A stretch of DNA of 8,671 bases from assembly GCA_031265535.1 (NCBI GenBank), contig JAISCO010000413.1, positions 1 to 8,671 on the forward strand. Direction: 5' to 3'. A program made the position numbers and the translations under genes. How positions within the stretch are numbered: position 1 is the first letter of the stretch; the number at the start of each line of letters is the position of its first letter. Source of the stretch: Spirochaetaceae bacterium. GTDB lineage: Bacteria; Spirochaetota; Spirochaetia; Treponematales; Breznakiellaceae. The notes under the pieces were generated by a model, which was not told the DNA's origin, ran no database searches, and saw nothing but the letters and a program-made list of their open reading frames with translations. This document shows, in pieces, positions 1 to 6,042 of the stretch.

Positions 1-623
1 CCTTCCGTCCGGGCGCGACCGACAAGATCACGCATGGTATTCATGGTCATAAAGATTGACGTGTCCAATCCGCTGGCGCTTCGTGAAAGCTGCGCCGCCA
101 CCGGATATTCATGATTAAACAACCGAATGGCGCCGCTCGATCCGAGATTAACCCGGCTGCCAATCACGAGTTGACCGTCAATTACCTGTTTTCCGCGTTT
201 TTCGGCAATCCACGGCTGTACCACAAAATCGGTGGCCGGATCATAGGCAATAAGCTGAACCGCGGCATCGCAACAGTCGGCTGACAGGGAGGTAAGGAAA
301 AACTGCGGGGAAGCGCAAAGGACGCCCTCGGTTTGGGCTACTTTATCAACTATGCCGGCGTCAAAATAGAAAAAGGCGCTTCCGCCGCGAAGCAACAGGG
401 TTTGCGCCCTTTCACCGGCTCCTTCGGGAACAACCATTAAATCCGCCCCGAAACGTTTGGTCATGGTATCCAAGCCCTGACGGAGGTTCAAGGCAAGGAT
501 TGACCCGCCGAAAAGGGTAAAGGCAAGTATTGCCACGACCACCACAAGGCAAGCGGTGCGAACCGGCTTTGCCCGCAGGTTTTTAAGAGACAAAACACCT
601 ATAGTCAGGTCTATTTTTTCCAT
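1..623 (-). CDS. ABC transporter permease, FtsX/MacB type (N-terminal part, cut by window edge)
   Basis: Open frame from ATG at 623 to the window edge, about 207 residues with no stop. The start is preceded by AGGAG at 634-638, 10 nt away. It begins MEKIDLTIGVLSLKNLRAKP, then one hydrophobic segment at about residues 23-47, then a large extracytoplasmic region containing RFGADLMVVPEGA. One N-terminal helix followed by a MacB-like periplasmic domain is typical of FtsX-family permeases, which work with a separate ATPase in the inner membrane; the other helices would lie beyond the edge. A Cys-Cys pair followed by a DPATDFVVQPW stretch recalls, from memory, permeases encoded beside the P19/FTR1 iron-uptake genes (Campylobacter Cj1661 type). 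That subfamily link is tentative; the permease call is firm. Confidence 0.85.
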   Translation of the reverse strand, partial: MEKIDLTIGVLSLKNLRAKPVRTACLVVVVAILAFTLFGGSILALNLRQGLDTMTKRFGADLMVVPEGAGERAQTLLLRGGSAFFYFDAGIVDKVAQTEGVLCASPQFFLTSLSADCCDAAVQLIAYDPATDFVVQPWIAEKRGKQVIDGQLVIGSRVNLGSSGAIRLFNHEYPVAAQLSRSASGLDTSIFMTMNTMRDLVGRARTE

Positions 624-650
624 AAAAAACTTTCTCCTGTATTATTATTC

Positions 651-668
651 TTAGTTACCTTAAACTAA
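651..668. promoter_or_regulatory. Operator-like dyad overlapping the permease -10/start region
   Basis: Minus strand TTAGTTTAAGGTAACTAA has perfect 6-bp arms (TTAGTT/AACTAA) around a 6-bp spacer. It overlaps the -10 box and predicted start, the classic position for a repressor. The pattern loosely resembles DtxR/IdeR-family sites (TTAGG...CCTAA type), which would fit metal regulation, but the match is incomplete. The dyad is visible in the sequence; the regulator identity is a guess. Confidence 0.4.
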
Positions 669-696
669 CATAAATCAATCTGTCAAGCGATGTCAA
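667..696 (-). promoter_or_regulatory. Probable sigma70-type promoter of the ABC permease gene
   Basis: On the minus strand TTGACA (691-696) and TATGTT (667-672) are separated by 18 bp. A second TTGACA lies at 681-686, 10 bp downstream of the first, but has no good -10 box at 17 bp. Predicted transcription start is about 660, giving a leader of roughly 35 nt before the ATG at 623. Confidence 0.6.
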
Positions 697-789
697 TCGG
701 CTTGTCTCCACAATTTTTTATGGCGAAGCGTCTATTTTTTCATACGACTTCCTTTCATAAACATATATTACCCATCGTTTTACTAGGGC

Positions 790-841
790 ATGGCAACTAA
801 AATTTTGTGGCGATAGGGTTTTGTACTAGTTGCCATTTTTT
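790..841. repeat. Inverted repeat with 10-bp arms followed by a T run
   Basis: ATGGCAACTA (790-799) and TAGTTGCCAT (827-836) are perfect inverted repeats around a 27-nt loop. Five more Ts (837-841) follow on the plus strand. It has terminator-like geometry with an unusually large loop, yet no plus-strand gene precedes it within the window. It could be a remnant terminator, a regulatory RNA fold or a small mobile remnant. Confidence 0.5.
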
Positions 842-917
842 GGACAATTCTTTTCATGTTAGGGGTCTAGCAGGACGGTTAAATTTGGCAAGGCCAACAA
901 AAAAATGGTAGTAGATG

Positions 918-934
918 GGTTTGCGTAGCAAACC
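918..934. repeat. Perfect hairpin with GTA triloop
   Basis: GGTTTGC and GCAAACC form a 7-bp stem around loop GTA. The tip reads GC-GTA-GC, the same architecture as the hairpins at 1116-1134 and 1230-1246. No adjacent T run on the plus strand, so it is not a standard terminator. Confidence 0.6.
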
Positions 935-1115
935 TCCACAGTAAACAATTTCCTTACCCGATCGAACCTCGTAAACAATACAACGCTTACAAGATACTGC
1001 GTCTTTTAAGACGACCCCTTGAAGTGAGGAGGTTCATTTGTATATTCAAAAAAATTTTTAGGGCGCATTTCGCATAACGTCCCGGCTGTTTACGACGTTT
1101 TGGCCGCCTGAATAA

Positions 1116-1134
1116 GCAAATGCGCAGCATTTGC
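1116..1134. repeat. Perfect hairpin with GCA triloop
   Basis: GCAAATGC and GCATTTGC make an 8-bp stem around loop GCA, inside the attC-like element. The tip GC-GCA-GC is of the d(GCGNAGC) type known to form exceptionally stable mini-hairpins. Confidence 0.6.
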
Positions 1135-1211
1135 AGAGCGGACAAAATGTGCCGGAGCAACGGCGTGGAAATGGAACGTAGCGGAATGGCCAGAGCCGTT
1201 TCGGATGCCGA

Positions 1212-1246
1212 GCCGCCTACTGGCGGCGTCCCCAGCGCAGCTGGGG
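1212..1246. repeat. Two adjacent GC-rich hairpins
   Basis: GCCGCC/GGCGGC (1212-1227, loop TACT) is followed after 2 nt by CCCCAGC-GCA-GCTGGGG (1230-1246), a 7-bp stem with GCA triloop. Both lie in the interior of the attC-like palindrome. No T run follows, which argues against a terminator. Confidence 0.6.
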
Positions 1247-1281
1247 CGCGTAAACAGTCCTGTTATAGGCAGTAATTTTTG

Positions 1282-2106
1282 CTACAATTCTATCTCCATA
1301 ATAGTAAATTTAATTTCAGTCCCTTGCAGTTCATTTGGTTTTTCATATTTATATGTAACTTCACTTTCAGTGCAAGCAATTGGAATCAATACTATTTGAG
1401 CAGTCTCACTATACTTACTTGATAAAAATTGTTGCCGAGACATACTTGAAATATCAGTTTCAAGTAAAAAGGTCTTACCACTCGCCATACGGAAATCTGT
1501 AGAAAATCCCCTCCTGCCCTCTGAAGTTATTCCAGTTTCTTTATCTGTTAGAGAATACACCATATCAGGTTTATATATCAAAATATATTTTTCATTTTCC
1601 ATTTTGACAGAATTTCCAACCTCATCCATTGTTGGATTTAATACATATTTTATATATTGTGAAATAATACTTGCATCATTTCCTTGAAGTTTATTCACGT
1701 CTAAGGTAACTTCCTCACCTTCCACTTTGTCATTATATAACAATACATGTAAATCAACTTTCTGTCCATTTATTACACCTTTTAAAAGATAAACGTTGCC
1801 TTTTGTAAATTGACCTATCACAGTCATGGGTAAAAAAGTAAATCTACGACCATCATGATAACTCGCAGAAAATGAATGGACGCCTGAAGGTATTTTAACA
1901 ATTTGTGGTTCTTGTCCTTGTACATGCCAATTTACTTTAACATTATCCATTTGTTGAACATCAATATAGTCATGTATATATAATATTGACAGCTCTTCTT
2001 CCTGAACATTTGTTGGATTGTAAGTCCCCCTATCAATTGGCATTGATGTACAAGATAGTAATGTTGATATAAAAAATACAACAATATAAACCATATTTTT
2101 CTTCAT
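1282..2106 (-). CDS. AT-rich putative lipoprotein, probably acquired (cassette-like)
   Basis: 274 residues from ATG at 2106. The N-terminus MKKNMVYIVVFFISTLLSC is a lipoprotein signal peptide with lipobox LLSC and lipidated Cys19, so the product should be membrane-anchored. The mature part has no domain I recognise; it contains IPSGVHSFSASYHDGRR near residues 71-87 and alternating beta-type hydrophobic strands. A longer reading from TTG at 2163 is unlikely because that TTG is part of the -35 box; the ATG has a weak GGGGG site at 2113-2117. The gene is far more AT-rich than its neighbours, has its own promoter, and sits between two R-box-like sequences with an attC-like palindrome just downstream, suggesting horizontal acquisition as a gene cassette. 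Function unknown. Confidence 0.8.
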   Translation of the reverse strand: MKKNMVYIVVFFISTLLSCTSMPIDRGTYNPTNVQEEELSILYIHDYIDVQQMDNVKVNWHVQGQEPQIVKIPSGVHSFSASYHDGRRFTFLPMTVIGQFTKGNVYLLKGVINGQKVDLHVLLYNDKVEGEEVTLDVNKLQGNDASIISQYIKYVLNPTMDEVGNSVKMENEKYILIYKPDMVYSLTDKETGITSEGRRGFSTDFRMASGKTFLLETDISSMSRQQFLSSKYSETAQIVLIPIACTESEVTYKYEKPNELQGTEIKFTIMEIEL

Positions 2107-2132
2107 ATAAAACCCCCAAAAATTTCTTATTT

Positions 2133-2163
2133 TTATAATATAATCGTTCGTGAATAATGTCAA
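2133..2163 (-). promoter_or_regulatory. Strong sigma70-type promoter of the AT-rich lipoprotein gene
   Basis: Minus strand TTGACA (2158-2163), a 17-bp spacer and TATTAT (5 of 6 to consensus), followed by an AT-rich stretch. The predicted start is about 2126, giving a leader of about 20 nt before the ATG at 2106. It lies inside the putative cassette, so the gene would not depend on an external promoter. Confidence 0.7.
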
Positions 2164-2208
2164 GATATTTTTTATCAGATATTTTTTATCATTTTTAAAA
2201 AATTATTT

Positions 2209-2228
2209 CGTATAACGTAGTGTATACG
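2209..2228. repeat. Small inverted repeat with R-box-like heptamer (possible cassette boundary)
   Basis: CGTATA (2209-2214) and TATACG (2223-2228) are inverted around 8 nt. On the minus strand it contains GTTATAC (2210-2216), similar to GTTATGC at 1072-1078; both sit in the shared plus-strand context TTTCGYATAACGT. A second R-box in the same orientation about 1.14 kb away is what a cassette boundary would look like, but no convincing partner arm is seen here. It may instead be a weak terminator for the lipoprotein gene ending at 2288, since a T run follows on the minus strand. Confidence 0.35.
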
Positions 2229-2287
2229 TAAAAACTAAATGGTAAGATGCTGGAAGTGATAAAATTTACAGAAGAAAATTGCGCAAG

Positions 2288-3511
2288 TTATCCGCCGTTG
2301 TAGCTGCCTTCCCTGCGTTCGCCGTTGATGCTGGGGATTTCAAGCACTATACCGACATCCAGCAAGTTGGGATTTGACGGGTCGGGAAGTTTGGAGCGGT
2401 TGGCATTGTAAAGGACGGGCCAGAGATAGGGGTCGCCGTAAACCAGTTTGGCTATTTCCCAGAAACAATCAGGGGGACGGGCGCCGACAGTATAGTATTT
2501 CGGTAAAATTTTATCGATACCTTCGCTGAATTCGGCGGATTGGGCGGACTGCGGCTGGTTATAGAATCCCACGGCGATGCTTTTCCGCATGTCCTCGGCA
2601 TCCGCTTCGGCCTTCTGACGGGCGGCGTCGGCATCCGCGGCCTGTTTCTGAGCGATCGCGGCGTCCGCCTCGGCCTTTTTGCGGGCGTTTTCGGCATCCG
2701 CGGCCTGTTTCTGAGCGGCCGCGGTGTCCGCCTCCGCCTTCTTGCGGGCGGCGTCGGCATCGGCGGCCTGTTTGCGGGCGGCCGCCAGTTCGGTATCTGA
2801 GGCTCGTTTCTGGGCGGCTGCGGCGTCCGCCTCCGCCTTCTTGCGGGCGGCATCGGCATCGGCAGTCTGTTTACGGGCGGCCGCCAGTTCGGCATCCGCG
2901 ACTCGTTTCTGAGCGGCCGCGGCGTCCGCCTCTGCCTTCTGGCGGGCGGCATCGGCATCGGCGGCCTGTTTCTGCGCGACGGCCAATGCGGACAAGGCTG
3001 CGGCTAACGCATCGGTTTGATCAGCGCTTTGGCCGCCCGCGGCGGGAGTTTCCCCCGCTGCGGCCGCCTGCCCGCCCGCAGCGGGTGCAGACTGCGGAAT
3101 GACGGCCGGCCCGCTCGTAATGGGGGCTGCCTGCGGTGCGGCGGCTTGACCACTTGCGGCAGGGGCTGCCTGCGGTGTGTCGGCCTGTCCGTCTGCGGCG
3201 GGGGCTGTCTGCGGTGCGGTGTCGGACGGAGTCTGAGGAGCGGGTTCTACGCCGCCGGATTGTGCTGCCGCGTTGCCGTCGACTTCAGTTTGGGGCGCTT
3301 CAATTGCGGCCGCGTCCTGGGAAACGGCGGTTTCGACAGCCGGCGCTTCTTCGCCTGTACCGCCCGCCTGCACGGACGCGGCGTCGGGCGGCTGCGGGGC
3401 GGCGGAGTCCTCCATCGACCAGTACTCAATTATCGAAGCGCAGCCTGACAGCGCGGCGGCAAAAAGAACCGTAAAAAAGATGTTTGCGGCGCGCTTTATC
3501 ATGTCTTTCAT
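2288..3511 (-). CDS. LysM-domain lipoprotein with Pro/Ala and coiled-coil repeats
   Basis: 407 residues from ATG at 3511; AAGGA at 3520-3524 is 8 nt upstream and fits this ATG. The signal peptide ends in lipobox ALSGC (Cys24). Residues 40-167 are Pro/Ala/Gly-rich, ending in five 13-residue repeats (APAADGQADTPQA type, 103-167). Residues 178-306 are a charged Ala-rich helix of 21- and 33-residue repeats (AAQKQAADAENARKKAEADAA type), predicted coiled coil. Residues 338-393 form a LysM-like module (YYTV...WEIAKLVYGDPYLWPVLYNAN...LEIP) expected to bind peptidoglycan. This fits a tether or spacer between lipid anchor and cell wall. The layout recalls treponemal TmpB (signal, Ala-rich helical repeats), but orthology is not claimed. 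It is the last gene of the operon, 29 bp after the outer-membrane protein gene. Confidence 0.88.
   Translation of the reverse strand: MKDMIKRAANIFFTVLFAAALSGCASIIEYWSMEDSAAPQPPDAASVQAGGTGEEAPAVETAVSQDAAAIEAPQTEVDGNAAAQSGGVEPAPQTPSDTAPQTAPAADGQADTPQAAPAASGQAAAPQAAPITSGPAVIPQSAPAAGGQAAAAGETPAAGGQSADQTDALAAALSALAVAQKQAADADAARQKAEADAAAAQKRVADAELAAARKQTADADAARKKAEADAAAAQKRASDTELAAARKQAADADAARKKAEADTAAAQKQAADAENARKKAEADAAIAQKQAADADAARQKAEADAEDMRKSIAVGFYNQPQSAQSAEFSEGIDKILPKYYTVGARPPDCFWEIAKLVYGDPYLWPVLYNANRSKLPDPSNPNLLDVGIVLEIPSINGERREGSYNGG
2594..2980 (-). repeat. Coiled-coil-encoding tandem repeats (63- and 99-bp units)
   Basis: Encodes residues 178-306 of the LysM lipoprotein as five units of 21, 33, 33, 21 and 21 residues. 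The 33-residue units contain a 12-residue insert (RVADAELAAARK / RASDTELAAARK) relative to the 21-residue form. Similarity at DNA level makes expansion or contraction plausible, always in frame. Confidence 0.75.
3011..3205 (-). repeat. 39-bp degenerate tandem repeats (Pro/Ala region)
   Basis: Encodes five consecutive 13-residue units at residues 103-167: APAADGQADTPQA, APAASGQAAAPQA, APITSGPAVIPQS, APAAGGQAAAAGE, TPAAGGQSADQTD. Likely an extended, flexible linker. Confidence 0.65.
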
Positions 3512-3540
3512 TCTGTCATTCCTTTTTAATTTTATCTTTC

Positions 3541-5019
3541 CTACTTTTTCATTGTCAGGAAAAATGTAAACTTGTCGCTATCCTTTACGGCTTTTCGCAG
3601 AGAGGAAATATCATTGTAATCGGGGTCGTCCTTGAAATCAAACTTTCCGGAAGTGATGAGCAGCATATCTATAGTGACGGCTTTGGTTAGGTTTATCGTA
3701 AAACCGACTGCGAACCGCGTGGATGGCAGAATTTCCTCCAGCGACGAATTGTTTTGATCAAGGCTCTTGTTTTCGGACGTGCTGATGTTGAACGTGTGGA
3801 GGTTCAGTCCGAAACCGGCGTGCAGCGCGAACCTGTCCGGCAGGATGGCGAATGTGCCGCCAAAGTTTAGTTCCGGCCTGACATATATTTCCGTTGCGTG
3901 TGTTTCATAATCGCCATATAACTGAATAGCATCGCCCGGGGTCATGTAATAATCGTTTATTCGTATGTCCGCAAGGACTTTGACCCCTATCTTGAACCGT
4001 TCGCCTATGTCGCCGGTGTAAAGAAAATAGGGGCTTATCTCCTGTTCAAGATTGTCATAGATGGACTTGATCGTAAAGGACTCGCCATTATCGACCACAA
4101 CGTGCGTAATTTCAGCGCCGCCATTAATATCAAAGTCCAACATACGTTTTTTCAGATAATAGCCGCCGCCGAAGCGCATTTCGCTCTTGGGAGAACGGAT
4201 AATCAGTCCGAGATCTGCGCCGACTTTCGCCTCGTTGTACATCTGGGTATACCCTGAATAGAAAACAGGCACATTTTGACCGCTAACGGTTTCATAATGC
4301 GGATCGGCGCCTTCCACAAACTGGTGAATGTCCATTTGCGCAGAAATTTCCGGAACGATGAAAAATTTGCCTTTAATCGGGATGCTCATACCTATGGCCA
4401 GCGACGGAACCAGCGCGTTTTCGAATGCAAAACCCTGCGCTCCGCTATCGCCGACCTCCATCGACACGCTATCCCCCTGGGGCTGGGTAACGGTCAGCGA
4501 CTGGGAAAACCCGATTTTAAGTCCTACCCGCCAGAGTCCCAGAAAAATGTTGAACTCGTTCCGGTTGTTTGCCTCGGCGGGCTTGCCTCCGTCGGAATTG
4601 TAGACACCGGGAATTTCGGTTGACGAACCGTTTTGGGTATCGAGTTTTAGACTCATCTCGCTGGGGTCCTGGTTTGTGGCTCGGGAAAACAGGTCCTGTA
4701 TAAGACTGCCGCCGTAGGCGATGCCGAAGTAAAGCTGTCCCAGCTTCATGCCCGCGCCTATCGTGATGCCCTGTGCCTCGAAACCGACATAGGTCAGCAT
4801 CTTGTCAAAAGATGTTTCTTTGAACTCGCCGACATCCATGAACTTGTCGATGTCCGACCTGATTGTTCCCATTGACGCCCGGTAAAGCCCGCTTTCGGGG
4901 TTGAACAGGTTCGTCTCGGTCGGCGCGGGCGGGGACGAAATCTGGTAATCCTGCGCGAACAACGAAAGCCCCGTTATGGAAAGGGCAACTGTTAAACCGA
5001 TTATTTTGTAACTTTTCAT
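3541..5019 (-). CDS. Putative beta-barrel outer-membrane protein
   Basis: 492 residues from ATG at 5019, with AGGAG at 5029-5033, 9 nt upstream. A GTG at 5046 would add nine residues but reads through this ribosome site, so it is rejected. The signal peptide MKSYKIIGLTVALSITGLSLFA with cleavage before Gln23 is followed by a long Gly/aromatic-rich chain of short alternating strands (such as FGIAYGG, FGGGYYLKKR, FAVGFTINLT, FTFFLTMKK). This pattern and the absence of internal helices suggest an outer-membrane beta-barrel; FadL-like treponemal proteins are of comparable size, but I see no family-specific motif. It is the middle gene of the operon, 17 nt after the phase-variable lipoprotein gene and 29 nt before the LysM lipoprotein gene, so it is likely co-transcribed and possibly translationally coupled. 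Confidence 0.75.
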   Translation of the reverse strand: MKSYKIIGLTVALSITGLSLFAQDYQISSPPAPTETNLFNPESGLYRASMGTIRSDIDKFMDVGEFKETSFDKMLTYVGFEAQGITIGAGMKLGQLYFGIAYGGSLIQDLFSRATNQDPSEMSLKLDTQNGSSTEIPGVYNSDGGKPAEANNRNEFNIFLGLWRVGLKIGFSQSLTVTQPQGDSVSMEVGDSGAQGFAFENALVPSLAIGMSIPIKGKFFIVPEISAQMDIHQFVEGADPHYETVSGQNVPVFYSGYTQMYNEAKVGADLGLIIRSPKSEMRFGGGYYLKKRMLDFDINGGAEITHVVVDNGESFTIKSIYDNLEQEISPYFLYTGDIGERFKIGVKVLADIRINDYYMTPGDAIQLYGDYETHATEIYVRPELNFGGTFAILPDRFALHAGFGLNLHTFNISTSENKSLDQNNSSLEEILPSTRFAVGFTINLTKAVTIDMLLITSGKFDFKDDPDYNDISSLRKAVKDSDKFTFFLTMKK

Positions 5020-5036
5020 TATTTTACGCTCCTTTC

Positions 5037-5925
5037 CTATTTCCACGTATAAATCACGCTGACAGCAGGTGGGGTGGGGGGTTTAGTCTTATTTTCCAGC
5101 CAATTTTTTACATACGCGCCGCTAGTCGCCTGCAAAGAGCCGGCGGCATTAACTATAGCAATGTCTACTATGCTGCCAGGGCTGTAGAAATTAATCGTAG
5201 AGGTTTTGCCGGTGTAAAGAACAGTCGCAAGGGAACGGGGATGGTTTTTAGCGGCGTCGCCGTCATCAAAATCCGCAACAGTGCTGGAAGAAGAACCGGC
5301 TGAATTTAGCCCGCCGATACGGATGCCGTTCTGCGCATAGGTGCCGGCCCCCCATGTATTAAGAGTCGTCTCGCCTGTATTATTCTCTATCCACATAAGC
5401 GGATTAGTGCCTTTTCCAAGCAGCACGGTTGTTAGCTGCTCTCTTATATCGCCGGTTTGAAGTGGAATTATGACAAAAGAGGGTCCTGTCAGCGCTTTAG
5501 AACCGCCATCCTCAACTTCGTTTATTTCATCGTCAAAAAGGGAAGTTGTAACCGCCGCACTCGCGGGAAGATTGGATGCTTTTGTTCCGTACTGCAGCAT
5601 CAGCGCCGCTACAGACAGGGCAGGAGCACCTGTAATAGTACCGGCCTCTGAGAATGTTCCGTCATCCTCTGAGGTATATTCCAGAGGAGCAGTAGTGCTT
5701 ACTTCGACTGTATATCTTATGACACGGGTTGACCCGTCGCTGGTTATTATCGGGCCGTAGACGGTAAGTTCGGGCGGCATACCCGAGGGGAGGTCGGCGC
5801 GTTTTTCGCTTGGGGATTCGGTGGAGGGTTCAAGTGTACATGAATTTAGGCTTACCCCCCCCCCCCCCCGCAATCGCTGCCGCGCACCCTAGCGCAACGG
5901 CAACCTTTTTTATTTTTCCAATCAT
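5037..5925 (-). pseudogene. Lipoprotein gene out of frame at a poly-G tract (probable phase-variable, OFF state)
   Basis: ATG at 5925 has AGGAG at 5932-5936, 6 nt away. The start encodes MIGKIKKVAVALGCAAAIA, then enters G15. In this sequence the frame then reads GKPKFMYT and stops at 5830-5832 (31 residues). With 14 or 17 Gs it continues as ...GGGGVSLNSCTLEPSTESP to the stop at 5037 (295 residues with 14 Gs). The restored N-terminus is a lipoprotein signal: KIKK, hydrophobic Ala/Gly core and lipobox LNSC (relaxed, spirochaete style). The body keeps an uninterrupted frame of over 270 codons, so the gene is not decayed; it is switched off or misread at one homopolymer. No known domain was recognised. 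It heads the operon, 17 nt before the outer-membrane protein gene. Confidence 0.85.
5855..5869 (-). repeat. Homopolymeric G15 tract within a signal-peptide coding region
   Basis: Fifteen consecutive Cs on the plus strand (Gs on the coding strand), beginning at the last base of codon 19. Lengths of 3k+2 (11, 14, 17) keep the gene open. Lengths of 3k (15) give a stop 8 codons after the tract, and 3k+1 (13, 16) give TAA immediately after it. It has the length and position of a slipped-strand phase-variation switch. Confidence 0.9.
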
Positions 5926-5931
5926 AGATTA

Positions 5932-5936
5932 CTCCT
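5932..5936 (-). promoter_or_regulatory. Ribosome binding site deciding the phase-variable lipoprotein start
   Basis: AGGAG on the minus strand, 6 nt before ATG 5925. It places the true start upstream of the poly-G tract and shows that the longest open frame, which begins at a TTG touching the tract, is not the real N-terminus. Confidence 0.8.
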
Positions 5937-5996
5937 AAAATAGAACTGTTCGGAAACTTAAGTTTACGCGCCAAATTTCGCTTAAAAACTACAAAA

Positions 5997-6032
5997 TGCA
6001 ACGCATTCTGCAACGCATCTTGCAACGCAATT
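5997..6032. repeat. Three 12-bp tandem repeats upstream of the envelope operon
   Basis: TGCAACGCA recurs at 5997, 6009 and 6021 with an exact 12-bp period and variable last three bases (TTC, TCT, ATT). It lies about 70-110 bp upstream of the operon's first start codon, on its leader or promoter side. Confidence 0.7.
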
Positions 6033-6042
6033 TGCGCGGCTT

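Larger units (their letters stand above)
640..1071. other. Noncoding stretch upstream of the permease gene
   Basis: No credible gene on either strand. It contains the permease promoter and dyad, an inverted repeat at 790-836, a perfect 7-bp hairpin at 918-934, GTAAACAAT twice 30 bp apart (941-949 and 971-979), and a short palindrome CGTCTTTTAAGACG at 1000-1013. No tRNA-like or known riboswitch pattern was recognised. Confidence 0.6.
1072..1268 (-). repeat. attC-like long imperfect palindrome (candidate integron recombination site)
   Basis: Read on the minus strand, it opens with CTATAAC (1262-1268, R''-like) and closes with GTTATGC (1072-1078, R'-like, the same heptamer as the Vibrio cholerae repeat core). 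Inside these, CTGTTTACG (minus 1249-1257) pairs perfectly over 9 bp with its complement at 1086-1094, like L boxes. Between the box pairs the arms are unequal (about 5 against 1 unpaired nt), as in the unpaired spacer of attC hairpins. The 154-nt interior carries further hairpins at 1116-1134, 1212-1227 and 1230-1246. The total of 197 bp is longer than usual attC sites (about 60-140 bp), and no integrase is present here. The gene stop at 1282 lies 13 nt from the R'' box, as in gene cassettes. Confidence 0.5.

Noticed and set aside
724..770. Tiny leader-peptide frames on the minus strand before the permease gene
   Set aside because: Eight codons or fewer, upstream of the promoter that fits the gene, with no attenuator structure.
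1205..1399. Plus-strand open frame of 64 codons
   Set aside because: It overlaps the attC-like palindrome and the end of the well-supported minus-strand lipoprotein gene, with no ribosome site.
2107..2163. Longer start (TTG 2163) for the AT-rich lipoprotein
   Set aside because: It would overlap the -35 box and bury the lipoprotein signal peptide; ATG 2106 is the natural start.
2287..2293. GTTATCC as partner box for the 2210-2216 site, completing a second attC
   Set aside because: The arms between them barely pair and it overlaps the LysM gene's stop codon; too weak to claim.
2452..3569. Several open frames on both strands across the LysM lipoprotein gene
   Set aside because: High G+C and repetitive codons leave other frames open by chance; their products are Arg/Pro- or Ala/Ser-rich shadows without domains or start signals.
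4276..4623. Plus-strand open frames inside the outer-membrane protein gene
   Set aside because: Antisense shadows of a gene with a clear signal peptide and ribosome site.
5870..5873. TTG start next to the poly-G tract
   Set aside because: No ribosome site and no signal peptide; it arises only because the true start at 5925 is in another frame.
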